Assembly: GCF_016862895.1 (NCBI RefSeq)
Contig: NZ_BONV01000035.1
Coordinates: 1 to 64,000, forward strand
DNA length: 64,000 nucleotides
Direction of reading: 5' to 3'
From: Planotetraspora kaengkrachanensis
GTDB taxonomy: Bacteria > Actinomycetota > Actinomycetes > Streptosporangiales > Streptosporangiaceae
In this document: positions 41,303 through 49,829 of the stretch, in pieces
Layout of the letters: each line of letters opens with the position of its first letter
How positions within the stretch are numbered: position 1 is the first letter of the stretch
Position numbers and translations under genes: made by a program
Notes under the pieces: model-generated
Seen by the model: only the letters and a program-made list of their open reading frames with translations
Database searches by the model: none
Told to the model about the DNA's origin: nothing

Positions 41303-41917
41303 CTACTTCCCGCCGGGCACCTGGTCCTTGACCTCGTCGTAGCCGACCTTGGTGGGTGCCTCGGTCGGCGAGTAGATCACGCGGATCACGCCCGTCGGAA
41401 ACGCCTCCGTCGCCGTCATTCTCAGGTGGTACGGCGCTTCGCCGTCGTCGAACAGCCTGCGGCCCTTACGCGCCGCCACCGGGTGCACCAGCAGGCGCAG
41501 CTCATCGACCAGCCCCGCGGCGAGCAACTGCTGCACCACGGAGATCGAGCCGGGGATCAGGATGCCTCTGATGCCGGCATCGGCCTTGAGCGAGGTGACG
41601 GCATCGAGGAGATCGCCTTTGATCAGCTCGGAGTTGCGCCAGGAGAACTCCAGCGGCTGGCGCGAGACGACCACCTTGCGCACGTCCCCGAGTTGCTTGG
41701 CGAACGGTGCGTCGTCCCCACCCGCCGCCTCGCGGTCGGGCCAGGCTCCGGCGAAGCTGTCGTAGGTCTCCCTGCCGATGAGCAGCACATCAGCGGTGTC
41801 ATAATCCTCGCCGACGGCGCGGCCCATGTTCTCGTCGAAATAGGGGAAGTGCCAATCGGGGTTGATCTCGGCCACACCGTCGGCCGAGATGAACAGCGTG
41901 GAGATGACCTTTGCCAT
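41303..41917 (-). CDS. Dihydrofolate-reductase-like (RibD C-terminal) family protein
   Basis: The 204-residue protein has the RibD_C/DHFR-like fold: MAKVISTLFISADGVAE at the start, ADVLLIGRETYDSFAGAWP, and the late NADPH-binding IPGSISVVQQLLAAGLVDELRLLVHPV. Proteins of this group reduce pteridine- or flavin-related compounds, but most remain uncharacterised, and this is not the housekeeping FolA. A second member of the same family occurs at 61104. Confidence 0.88.
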   Translation of the reverse strand: MAKVISTLFISADGVAEINPDWHFPYFDENMGRAVGEDYDTADVLLIGRETYDSFAGAWPDREAAGGDDAPFAKQLGDVRKVVVSRQPLEFSWRNSELIKGDLLDAVTSLKADAGIRGILIPGSISVVQQLLAAGLVDELRLLVHPVAARKGRRLFDDGEAPYHLRMTATEAFPTGVIRVIYSPTEAPTKVGYDEVKDQVPGGK

Positions 41918-42286
41918 CGCGGTGATCCTTTCGAGTCAGGCGGAATCGGTAGGTAGACCAGCGCAGCATCCCAAACTCATCGCCGGCCACCGACCCGTCC
42001 CGATGGAGAGTCGGCATTTCGAGGCCGGCGTGATGCATCGGCACAGTTTCGTCGACCGGATGCAGATGGGCGACCGGGTTCCTCGAGCCCTGTTGTTCTG
42101 TCCCGACCGGTGATGCGTTCAAGGGATCTCGATCAGCCCGCACCTGCATCCTCGTGGTGCCCCTGTACCGGGCGAGATAGGCGGCTGTTGCTGCCCGCAA
42201 CGGATCGGCGTCGAACGGAGCGGACCGTGCGCCTGCCCGCTACGCGGCAGAACAGTGCACCGTTCAGGGGTGTTGCCGACGTTTCG
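41918..42286. other. Intergenic region, no gene recognised
   Basis: This 369-bp region lies between the DHFR-like start and the end of the TetR gene, both on the minus strand. The minus strand gives an uninterrupted but unconvincing reading with a short stretch AAYLARYRGTTR that faintly resembles an integrase N-terminus; I do not call a gene. Confidence 0.4.
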
Positions 42287-42892
42287 TCACAACCGTCGGG
42301 TGGGCGTCGCCGCGTTCGGAGCCGGCGCGGCTGAGGCCGACGTGACCGCGCGCAGCTCGGCGGCCATCTCGGTGATCAGGTCGGCGAGGGAGGCGTCGCA
42401 GCCAGGCGCGACCCAGCGAGCGAACGCCGCCCGGAAGACAGTGGCGCCCGACTCGGTGGCCAGGGTGGCCGTGGTCTCGCCGACGCCCTTGGCACGCAGG
42501 GCGGCGGCGACCGCCGCCGCCAGCGAGCCCGTCTTGCGCAGGTCGCGCTCCTGTAGCTCGGGGCTGCTCTCGATGATGGACTGACGCACCCGAACCAGGT
42601 CCCGGCGGTCGGCGAAGATCTCGTTCGCCACCTGGTGGAAGGCGGCGATGACCGTCTCGAAAGGGGCGGCGTCCGTCTCGGCGACCGCCCTGACCAGGAC
42701 ATCCTCCAGCAGCTTGCCTCCGCTGAAGAGTGCCTCGCGCTTGTCGCCGAAGAGCCGGTAGAACGTGCGTTTGTCGAGGCCGGCGCGGGCCGCAATGTCG
42801 GTGACCTTGGTCTGCTCGAAGCCGCGCTCGTGGAATAGCTCCAACGCGGCCGCCTCTAAGCGGGCGCGCGCGTCCGGTTGCCAGCGGGCCAT
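42287..42892 (-). CDS. TetR-family transcriptional regulator
   Basis: This regulator of about 201 residues has a TetR HTH (RARLEAAALELFHERGFEQTKVTDIAARAGLDKRTFYRLFGDKREALF) and a helical ligand domain. In-frame ATGs lie at 42916, 42901 and 42892. The last begins the conserved part and leaves the first operator repeat outside the coding region, so I chose it. It is divergent from the extended-SDR gene at 43013 with three ATGTC-N7-GACAT repeats between, its likely operators. Confidence 0.9.
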   Translation of the reverse strand: MARWQPDARARLEAAALELFHERGFEQTKVTDIAARAGLDKRTFYRLFGDKREALFSGGKLLEDVLVRAVAETDAAPFETVIAAFHQVANEIFADRRDLVRVRQSIIESSPELQERDLRKTGSLAAAVAAALRAKGVGETTATLATESGATVFRAAFARWVAPGCDASLADLITEMAAELRAVTSASAAPAPNAATPTRRL

Positions 42893-42909
42893 GCCGACCA
42901 TCGTATCCG

Positions 42910-42990
42910 ATGTCACACGGCGACATCCTTTGCGGGGAGAGTATGTCGCATGGTGACATCACGGTGTACGGTGATGTCGCAAGATGACAT
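42910..42990. promoter_or_regulatory. Three ATGTC-N7-GACAT operator repeats
   Basis: Sites at 42910-42926, 42943-42959 and 42974-42990 each have ATGTC, seven bases, GACAT. Their starts are 33 and 31 bp apart, near three helical turns, which favours cooperative binding on one face of the DNA. They fill the promoter between the TetR and epimerase genes. Confidence 0.85.
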
Positions 42991-43012
42991 CAGTCTTTGG
43001 GAAGGAACCACG

Positions 43013-43921
43013 ATGCGGGTATTCGTCACCGGCGCCTCCGGCCACCTCGGCTCCGCGGTCCTGCCGGAACTACTCTCCGCCGGGCACCAGGCCGTCGGCC
43101 TGGCCCGCTCCGACGCGTCGGCCGCCGCGATCGAGAAGCTCGGCGCCCAGGTGCGCCGCGGCGACTTGTCCGACCTCGACGTGCTACGCGAGGAGGCGGC
43201 CGACTCCGACGGCGTGATCCACCTCGCGTTCCGCCACGACCTCATGCTGAGCGGCGACATGACCGGCGCTGCTGAGGCCGACCTAGTCGCCCTCAAGGCA
43301 CTGGCCGACGGTTTGGACGGCTCCGGCAAGCCACTGGTCGGCACGAGCGGGACGGGCATGCTCGTGATGGGCGGCGTCGTCGGCCGCCCTGGCACCGAAC
43401 GGGACGTGTTCCCGGGCGGCTACCGGATCGATGCGGAGAACTTCGTGGCCGACCTCGCCTCGCGCGGCGTGCGCTCCTCGATCGTCCGGCTCGCGCCCAC
43501 GGTGCACAGCTCGCTCGACCACCACGGCTTCATCGCGGCCATCATTGCCGCCGCCCGGCAGAAGGGGTATGCCGCATACGTCGGCGAGGGCGCCAACCGG
43601 TGGCCGGCCGTGCACACGCTCGACGCGGCCGACCTCTACCGGCTCGCCCTCGAGAAGGCGCCGGCCGGCTCGCGCCTGCACGCGGTCGCCGACGAGGGGG
43701 TCCCGTTCGCCGAGATCGCCGCCGCCGTCGGCCGCAACCTGGGCATCCCCGTCCGCAGCATCGGCCCCGAGGAGGCGGACGACTACTTCGGCCCCCTCGG
43801 GTGGTTCGCGCAGATGGACAACCCGGCGTCGGCCGTGATCACCCACGAACTGCTCGGCTGGACCCCGGCCCATCCCGGCCTAATCGCCGACCTGAACGAG
43901 GGGCACTACTTCCAGGCATGA
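43013..43921 (+). CDS. NAD-dependent epimerase/dehydratase-type (extended SDR) protein
   Basis: This extended SDR of 302 residues has the N-terminal VTGASGHLGSAVLPELL cofactor motif, DGVIHLAFRHD in the middle, a long catalytic segment near YRIDAENFVADLASRG, and the IRLAPTVHSS and VHTLDAADLYRLALEKAPAG regions of the NmrA/epimerase type. The substrate is unknown. GAAGGA lies seven bases before ATG 43013. It is controlled, by inference, by the divergent TetR via three operators, and ends at a strong rho-independent terminator. Confidence 0.9.
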   Translation: MRVFVTGASGHLGSAVLPELLSAGHQAVGLARSDASAAAIEKLGAQVRRGDLSDLDVLREEAADSDGVIHLAFRHDLMLSGDMTGAAEADLVALKALADGLDGSGKPLVGTSGTGMLVMGGVVGRPGTERDVFPGGYRIDAENFVADLASRGVRSSIVRLAPTVHSSLDHHGFIAAIIAAARQKGYAAYVGEGANRWPAVHTLDAADLYRLALEKAPAGSRLHAVADEGVPFAEIAAAVGRNLGIPVRSIGPEEADDYFGPLGWFAQMDNPASAVITHELLGWTPAHPGLIADLNEGHYFQA

Positions 43922-43932
43922 ACCACAAACGA

Positions 43933-43963
43933 CGGCCCGGGACTGTTCCCGGGCCGCCGTTTT
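43933..43963 (+). terminator. Rho-independent terminator
   Basis: CGGCCCGGGA and TCCCGGGCCG form a perfect 10-bp GC-rich stem with a four-base loop, followed shortly by TTTTC. It lies 12 bp after the stop of the epimerase gene and is the clearest intrinsic terminator in the window. Confidence 0.88.
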
Positions 43964-44059
43964 CGTTATCGAGTACTCGGGACGAGCCCAGCTGCTCGGC
44001 TTCACCGGCTGACGCTCAAATCCGAACGCCGAAATCAACCAAGATGCGTGCACTCAATT

Positions 44060-44071
44060 CGGCATGAGCGG
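44060..44071 (+). repeat. Dispersed motif copy (CGGCATGAGCGG)
   Basis: An exact copy of the core also present at 29932 and 32162. The following GAAGTGCCG links it to the variant at 35549. Confidence 0.6.
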
Positions 44072-44126
44072 AAGTGCCGTGGGCGACATGGCGGCCATCC
44101 GCGCAGAGTTCGAGTCGGTAGCCACG

Positions 44127-44186
44127 TCGTGATCATGTAGGGCTTCAGGCGGGGCCGAAGCGTCAAGCATCAACCGAGGTCCGATA
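44127..44186 (+). repeat. 60-bp repeat, copy 2
   Basis: Starts CGTGATCATGTAGGGCTTCA and ends CATCAACCGAGGTCCGATAC, 90 percent identical and gap-free to 35578-35637. It lies in the spacer between the epimerase terminator and the VOC gene. Confidence 0.85.
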
Positions 44187-44205
44187 CTCGGTGTGCTTCA
44201 CCCGA

Positions 44206-44700
44206 TCACGTCGCGTTCAATCGGGGTTCGTCGTAGAAAGCCATTGTCCCGTCGGTGAAGAACTCGACTCCACGGAAACCCGAATTGGCCAATGGAGACA
44301 GGAAGCGGACGACAGTGCCGTCCGGGTCCGGGACGTCGAGCTGCCACCCGCCTGGTCCGCGGTCCATGAGGTCTGCGTGAGCGAAGCCTAGTTGTTCACA
44401 TCGATCGCGGAGCTTGTGCAGCGCCTCGACGGACGGGACCCCGAGAGAAAAGGCATCGAATCCCGTCAGGCTCGGTTGGCCGGGAATGACGGTGCGGTCC
44501 CTGAGCCCGATGAGCAAGCCTGTCGCCCGGTCCACGAGGACAGCACCCCGAACCACGCCCTGCTCGACGAACTCCCAGCCCAGCTCCAGACCCAGCAACG
44601 ACCGGTACCAGGTCACGCTGCGCTGTAGGTCCGACACCGGCAGCTTGACCTGCCGAATCATGGTCAAGGGGATATCGGTGCCAGACGCTGGTTGGCCCAT
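44206..44700 (-). CDS. VOC-superfamily (glyoxalase-like) protein
   Basis: This protein of about 164 residues has a VOC domain: MIRQVKLPVSDLQRSVTWYRSLLGLELGWEFVEQGVVRGAVL, then LRDRCEQLGFAHADL and WQLDVPDPDGTVVRFLSP with the usual metal-ligand area. The start is not certain. ATG 44700 and ATG 44661 are both possible, and no ribosome site is clear. The frame continues upstream into a fragment of an unrelated GNAT gene, so this gene may have lost its own promoter region. Confidence 0.75.
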   Translation of the reverse strand: MGQPASGTDIPLTMIRQVKLPVSDLQRSVTWYRSLLGLELGWEFVEQGVVRGAVLVDRATGLLIGLRDRTVIPGQPSLTGFDAFSLGVPSVEALHKLRDRCEQLGFAHADLMDRGPGGWQLDVPDPDGTVVRFLSPLANSGFRGVEFFTDGTMAFYDEPRLNAT

Positions 44701-44769
44701 GGGCATGAGCATGCATGCCGGGGACACTGTCCGCAAGGTGGGGACCGAATGTAGGTGATATGGCGCCAT

Positions 44770-44928
44770 CCTCGTGCAGTCGACGTCCACCTCGTCGGAC
44801 GGGTCCAGCCCGAAACCGTCCTCGTGCTGCCCGGGACCCCACTCCGTGTGCGCCTCGAGCCAGGCGGTGTGCAGGCGGGGTGGGTGCACCACCCGGCCCG
44901 CTGCCGCTTCGCGGCGGGTCGACACCAA
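44770..44928 (-). pseudogene. GNAT N-terminal fragment
   Basis: The minus strand reads VVHPPRLHTAWLEAHTEWGP and GQHEDGFGLDPSDEVDVDC, a pattern I associate with the N-terminal region of one group of actinobacterial GNAT proteins. The rest of the GNAT domain is absent, and the frame runs into the VOC gene. It is a remnant, not a domain fusion, because the intervening residues are not structured. Confidence 0.55.
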
Positions 44929-45024
44929 ACGGGATGGGCAGTCGGGCGTACGCGAGTTTCAACAGCCACCTGATACAGAGCTCAGGCCAGAAGCGAGGAG
45001 GAGATCGCGGGTTAGCCCAAGTGA

Positions 45025-45768
45025 TCAGTGGTTCTGCCGTTCATATGGTCCGGCAACGGCCGGACCGAGGTCGGCGGGTAGGCGACGAACAGCCATAGAC
45101 ACTGCCTCCTTCGCCGTGGCGACCTCCGCAAGGACCGGGCCACCCCAATGCGCTCTGACGCTGTAGGTCCCCCCTTGGGATGCGACCAGGCAGACGAAGT
45201 CGGGAGAGAACGGGTAGGCGGTGGTGGTGGAGAACCGTAAGGACCAATGGCTCGTGTACGGGTACAGCTGACGCAGTTTCGGTTCAGCGTGCGCCGCCTC
45301 GATCAGGGCCAGGTACTCGGGCCAGTTCGAATCCTGCGCGTCCTTGAGCATGTATTGCCATTCCGAGGCGACCACGTGGGCGGGGCTGTCATCCGGTGTC
45401 TCGTAACGCCCAGTCAGCTCGACGAACGGCGCTGCCTTGCGGATTTCAGGTAGGGGCACGCCTTCGCGCCAGGCCTGTGCCGCTCTGACAACCTCGTTGA
45501 GGTCTTCCGTCTCTCCGTAGATCAGCAGCTTGCCTTTGCCGGAGCCGCCGACAGACCACCTCCGCTCGAAGTGCCAGCCCGTCACGATCAGCGTTTCGCG
45601 GTGTGGAGTGGCGCTCGGGACCGCAGCGAGACGCAGAAGATCGGACTCAGAGACGATCACAGGGAAAGAAAACCCTTGCTCGGCCACTACGGCCTGTAGC
45701 GCCGCCGCGAGGCTGCCCTTGGCCGCTACGTCTGGATACAGCGTCGATGGATCCGGAGCCGTCGCCAC
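45025..45768 (-). CDS. DUF6193-like protein
   Basis: This 247-residue soluble protein resembles the DUF6193 family: VVRAAQAWREGVPLPEIRKAAPFVELTG in the middle, EWQYMLKDAQDSNWPEYLALIEAAHAEPKLRQLYPYTSHWSLRFS toward the end. Members occur in actinobacteria, sometimes near natural-product or toxin-immunity loci. Function is not known. No signal peptide or membrane segment is present. It is the only gene of its kind here and lies beside a 565-bp gap. Confidence 0.72.
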   Translation of the reverse strand: MATAPDPSTLYPDVAAKGSLAAALQAVVAEQGFSFPVIVSESDLLRLAAVPSATPHRETLIVTGWHFERRWSVGGSGKGKLLIYGETEDLNEVVRAAQAWREGVPLPEIRKAAPFVELTGRYETPDDSPAHVVASEWQYMLKDAQDSNWPEYLALIEAAHAEPKLRQLYPYTSHWSLRFSTTTAYPFSPDFVCLVASQGGTYSVRAHWGGPVLAEVATAKEAVSMAVRRLPADLGPAVAGPYERQNH

Positions 45769-46333
45769 GACCGTAAGTCTGCCTCATGATTGGCTGCGCT
45801 CCCACACGGGAGCCAAGTCGGGAGCCACGGAACTGAACGAGGTGGAACAACCCGGGACCGCTTCGACCAGGTAGACGACTGCCCGAGCGATGAAGCAGAG
45901 TGACACGGCCACCGCCCTTGGTTTGAGCCATATGGCGATGGAGCCCGGCAGCTCTCTGCGGAGGCTCTGAGCCTTCTCGCCCCGTGCCCGTCGCGTGCCC
46001 GTCAGGGCGATGACTCACGGCAAGCCACGGAAAGCCATGAGCGAGACGATTAGGCGCGTGACCAGCGTCGCAGCACGCTAGACGATCACGTGCCGACCTT
46101 CAAAGCTGGTTGCTACGTGCGCCGGAGGTGGCGCCGACCTCCAGTTCCTCGCACCGCGGAATGCCGGCCCGGTCTGAGGGCTGTACGAGGGCGCTCCGGC
46201 CTCGCTCTGGCGGCCGTGGCGGTTGCCAACCGGCCGTAAGCGGGTACCTGGTGACTGTAGCCGTGTGGATAGGGTTCGGACCCGGGAAGCCCAGCCCGCA
46301 GCGTTCGCAAACGGCAAAGAAGGCGACGATGCG
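45769..46333. other. Intergenic region, no gene recognised
   Basis: This 565-bp region lies between the divergent DUF6193-like and cysteine-hydrolase genes. I found no coding sequence with homology, no strong hairpin and no repeat in it. It presumably holds both promoters. Confidence 0.5.
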
Positions 46334-46983
46334 ATGGAAATCCAGCAGAGTGACACAGGGATTGTCTTCATCGACCCGCAGAACGACGTGCTGAGCGAGA
46401 CCGGACGAGCTGGGCCGCGGTCGGAGCAAGCGTCACTGAGAACGGCACGATTGAGAACATGGAGTGGATCTTCAGGGCCGCGAAGCAAGAGGGCTATGAG
46501 GTGTTCATATCCCCTCACTACTTCTATCCCACCGACAACGGCTGGCTGTTCAACGGTCCTCTGGAGGCCGAGGAACTCCGGACCCGCACGTTCGCCCGGA
46601 GCGGCCCGCTCGATCTGACCGGTTTCGCCGGCTCCGGCGCCGACTGGCTGGATCGGTTCAAGCCGTACATCAACGACGGCGTGACGATCGTGGCCGCCCC
46701 GCACAAGGTGTTCGGGCCGCAGACCAACGATCTGGTCCTGCAGATGCGCAAACGCGGGATCAACAAGGTCATCCTCGGCGGCATGCTCGCGAACATGTGC
46801 GTCGAGTCCCACCTACGCGAATTCCTCGAACAGGGCTTCCAGGTCGCGGTCGTCAAGGACGCCACCGCCGGCCCCCGGCACCCCGACTGGGGTGACGGCT
46901 ACCAGGCGGCGATCATCAACTACCGGTTCCTTGCCCATTGGGTCCCGTCGACCAAGGAAGTGACCGACCGCATGGTCCGGTAG
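46334..46983 (+). pseudogene. Isochorismatase-family cysteine hydrolase with 5' frameshift
   Basis: The start, MEIQQSDTGIVFIDPQNDVLSETGRA, carries the catalytic Asp. After about 46405-46412 the frame changes, and the remainder WAAVGASVTENGTIENMEW to the end continues the same protein, including PHKVFG with the Lys and GGMLANMCVESHLREFL with the Cys nucleophile. One missing base explains the shift. Except for that the protein is complete at about 217 residues with no further damage, so it is either very recent or a sequence error. Family enzymes hydrolyse amides such as N-carbamoyl compounds. Confidence 0.78.
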
Positions 46984-47198
46984 GCCGGCCACCCGGAAGC
47001 TCCGCGACCAAAGCGCCCCTGTCTCGACCTCGTGGTCAGGCCCGCGACGTGGCCGGCGTGCACTTCGGGTCAGCCTCTGACTGGAGCGGCTGTCCGTCTG
47101 ACCGATCCTGCCCGCGGTTGTCCCGTCGGGGGTCTTCCGGCGTTCAATCGGCGTGTCGCGGATGTCGCGGCTGATGGAGCGCCAGGAAGGAACGGCAG

Positions 47199-48065
47199 AT
47201 GACCGAGTTCGTGACTCTCGACGGCGGGCGGATCGCCTGCGATGTGATCGGTGACGGCCCCTTGGTGGTGCTCTCGCATGGCATCGGTGGCGGGCGACGC
47301 GACTATCGCCACCTCGTGCCCTTGCTGGCCGACGCGGGCTACCGCGTGGTGAACGTGGACATGCGCGGGCACGGGGAGTCCAGCCTCGACTGGCCGTCGG
47401 TGACCGGGAAGGCCGCCATCGGCCGCACCGACGTCGCCGGTGACCTGCTCGGGGTCATCCGGCACTTCGGCGGCCCCGCGGTGATCGTCGGGCACTCGCT
47501 GTCCGGCGGCGCCGCCACCATCGCCGCGGCGCAGGCGCCGGAACTCGTCACCGCGATCGTGGAGATCAACCCGATCACCAAGTCCCAGCGGCTGGATGTC
47601 GGCGCGTTGTTCACCGCTCGGCGGTACCGCCGGGGTATTGCGCGGTTGATGGGGGCGCTGCTGTTGAAGTCCCCGAGGTTGTGGCGCGCCTACCTCGATG
47701 TCGCCTATCCCGGCATGCCGGATGAGTGCCGTCGTCACGTCGAAGGCCTGATGACGGCGCTCCGACAGCCCGGCCGATGGGAGGAGTTCATGAAGACCGG
47801 CAAAACCACTCCGGCCGACGCCGAGGCGCATCTGCCCGGTGTACGGTGTCCCGCGCTAGTGATCATGGGCTCTGAGGACCCGGACTTCTCTGACCCGGTG
47901 GCCGAAGGCGAGGCGGTCGTCGCGGCCATGCCTCCCGGTATCGGCCGGGTCGCCGTCGTCGACGGCGGGCACTACCCGCACTCGCAGTTCGGCGATCGAG
48001 TCGCCGAACTGATCATTCCCTTCCTGCGGAATCATGCCGGCAAGCCGGCGCGGCAGGTTGGGTGA
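47199..48065 (+). CDS. Alpha/beta hydrolase
   Basis: This alpha/beta-hydrolase of 288 residues has the oxyanion HG pair in LSHGIGGG, VDMRGHGES, nucleophile Ser in GHSLSGG at about residue 98, acid Asp in GSEDPDFSDP and base His in DGGHYPHSQ. A cap of about 60 residues lies between. It is a soluble esterase or lactonase-type enzyme of unknown substrate. Its ATG 47199 has AGGAAGGAAC upstream. The next gene, an AraC-type regulator, begins 116 bp after its stop. Confidence 0.9.
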   Translation: MTEFVTLDGGRIACDVIGDGPLVVLSHGIGGGRRDYRHLVPLLADAGYRVVNVDMRGHGESSLDWPSVTGKAAIGRTDVAGDLLGVIRHFGGPAVIVGHSLSGGAATIAAAQAPELVTAIVEINPITKSQRLDVGALFTARRYRRGIARLMGALLLKSPRLWRAYLDVAYPGMPDECRRHVEGLMTALRQPGRWEEFMKTGKTTPADAEAHLPGVRCPALVIMGSEDPDFSDPVAEGEAVVAAMPPGIGRVAVVDGGHYPHSQFGDRVAELIIPFLRNHAGKPARQVG

Positions 48066-48181
48066 CCGGCCCGGCCGACCGGTCTCGTGATTCACCGGGC
48101 GAGCGGTTCCGCCGCGATCACACGCGTTCGACAGTCACGCCGGATTGCGGCAAAGCCCTTGATAACCGCGAAAATAGGGAC

Positions 48182-49165
48182 ATGCCAGCGCTTCGCACCG
48201 TTGTCCTCGTGGTCTACGACGGCATTCAGCTGATCGAGCTGGCCGGCCCGATGGACATCTTCGGTGCGGCGAACACCGCGACCGGAACCACGGTCTACCG
48301 TCTGGTGACGGCGGCGCCACGTGCCGGCGTCGTCACCGTCGACAACGGCCTGACGGTGCAGGTCGAGCACTCGCTGCGGGAGATGGCGTCCGGCGACGAC
48401 GAGATCGACACGATGATCGTGATCGGCGGCAACGGGGTCTTCGACCCGACGCTGTCCGCCGAGGTGGTCCGGGAGCTTGCGGCACTCGCTCGGCGGTCGC
48501 GACGCGTGGCCGCGGTCTGCGCAGGCTCGCTGCTCCTGGCCGCGGCCGGGCTACTCGACGGCTACCGTGCGACGACACATTGGGGGTCGACCCGGCTGCT
48601 CGCCGAGCGTTTCCCCCGCGTACTCGTCGAACCGGACCGGATCTATGTGCGCGACCGGAACCGGTGGACCTCGGCGGGGGTGACCGCCGGCATCGATCTC
48701 GCGCTGGCCCTGGTCGAGGACGACCACGGCACCGAGGTGGCGCAGTTGATCGCCCGCTGGTTCGTCGTCTTCACCCGAAGGCCCGGGGGCCAGGCGCAGT
48801 TCAGTACCCAACTGCGTGCGCAGCCCGCACGGACCCCGGCGATCCGGGCCGTACAGCAATGGCTGCCCGACCATCTGGGAGAAGATCTGAGCGTGGCCGT
48901 GCTGGCACGGCGGGCGGGGATGAGCGAGCGGAGCTTCGCCCGTGCTTTCCGCGCCGAAACCGGCAGCACGCCGGGCGCCTTCGTGGAAAGCCTGCGTGTC
49001 GAGGCGGCCCGCCGCCTGCTGGAGACGACGGACCTGACCGTCGGCGCCATCGCCAGGATGGTCGGCTACAAACACGGCGAGACCCTGCACCGGGTCTTCG
49101 CCCGGCACCTGACCACCACCCCGGAGCGATATCGGCAACACTTCTCGACCGGCGCCTCGACCTGA
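48182..49165 (+). CDS. GlxA-family transcriptional regulator (DJ-1/PfpI + AraC)
   Basis: The 327-residue protein has an N-terminal DJ-1/PfpI domain (VVLVVYDGIQLIELAGPMDIFGAAN, then AAVCAGSLLLAAAGLLDG with the elbow Cys) and a C-terminal AraC HTH (LSVAVLARRAGMSERSFARAFRAETG and VGAIARMVGYKHGETLHRVF). GlxA/FtrA-type regulators activate metabolic genes in response to small molecules. ATG 48182 starts the domain. It lies after the alpha/beta hydrolase on the same strand and may regulate it. Confidence 0.9.
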   Translation: MPALRTVVLVVYDGIQLIELAGPMDIFGAANTATGTTVYRLVTAAPRAGVVTVDNGLTVQVEHSLREMASGDDEIDTMIVIGGNGVFDPTLSAEVVRELAALARRSRRVAAVCAGSLLLAAAGLLDGYRATTHWGSTRLLAERFPRVLVEPDRIYVRDRNRWTSAGVTAGIDLALALVEDDHGTEVAQLIARWFVVFTRRPGGQAQFSTQLRAQPARTPAIRAVQQWLPDHLGEDLSVAVLARRAGMSERSFARAFRAETGSTPGAFVESLRVEAARRLLETTDLTVGAIARMVGYKHGETLHRVFARHLTTTPERYRQHFSTGAST

Positions 49166-49399
49166 CCACCGCCACCGGCCAGAACTCCCGCAGGCATGGT
49201 CAGCGCTGAGCATCGCAAGCCGCATCGTCGTATCGCCTGCTACGCGGAGGCCTGATGTGCGGGGAGTCCCGACTCTGTTTCGGCAGGTCGGTGTCCACCG
49301 TTCCGGGGATGTCCTCAGGTTGTTCGCTCCCTGAGATCATTCCGTGAGCCATGTCCACTCTGCTTGATCGCGAGCCGGACACCACTTGGGGGGACGCAC

Positions 49400-49771
49400 A
49401 TGAACCAGACCGTTCCGCATGACAGAGCGGACCAGTTGCAGCAGGTGCAGGCGGGTCTGATGCCGGGGGAGCAGATCATCGCCGTATACGACGCCATCGG
49501 CGCCGGGACGGGTTTCCTGGGGCTCACCGACCGCCGTGTGGTGCTGCAGGACAAGTCGTTCGTGGGCAAGAAGGTCGCGATCACGAGCATCCCGTACTCG
49601 AAGATCACCAGTGTGAGCGTGGTGAGCAACAAGTCGCTGGCCGGCTCGTTCTTCTCCTCGGGGTCCATCGCGATCAACGTCGGCACGCACGTCTACGAGG
49701 TGGACTTCCGCGGCGAGCAGAAGAGCCACCACGTGCACGGCGTGATCCTCCACTACATCGCCAGGGCGTGA
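49400..49771 (+). CDS. Bacterial PH-domain protein
   Basis: This small protein of 123 residues contains a PH-like domain: MPGEQIIAVYDAIGAGTGFLGLTDRRVVLQDKSF, the SIPYSKITSVSV segment, and a C-terminal helix HHVHGVILHYIARA. Such single-domain proteins are cytosolic and of unknown role. ATG 49400 follows a run of G that serves as ribosome site. It is convergent with the DNA polymerase IV gene. Confidence 0.82.
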   Translation: MNQTVPHDRADQLQQVQAGLMPGEQIIAVYDAIGAGTGFLGLTDRRVVLQDKSFVGKKVAITSIPYSKITSVSVVSNKSLAGSFFSSGSIAINVGTHVYEVDFRGEQKSHHVHGVILHYIARA

Positions 49772-49829
49772 GCCCGTCGCCGCGGCCGTAAGGCGGAGAT
49801 CGGCGGCGCGCTGATGGACGCGTCCTTCA

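Noticed and set aside
42115-42200. Minus-strand AAYLARYRGTTR resembling an integrase N-terminus
   Set aside because: Twelve residues of weak similarity without any catalytic part.
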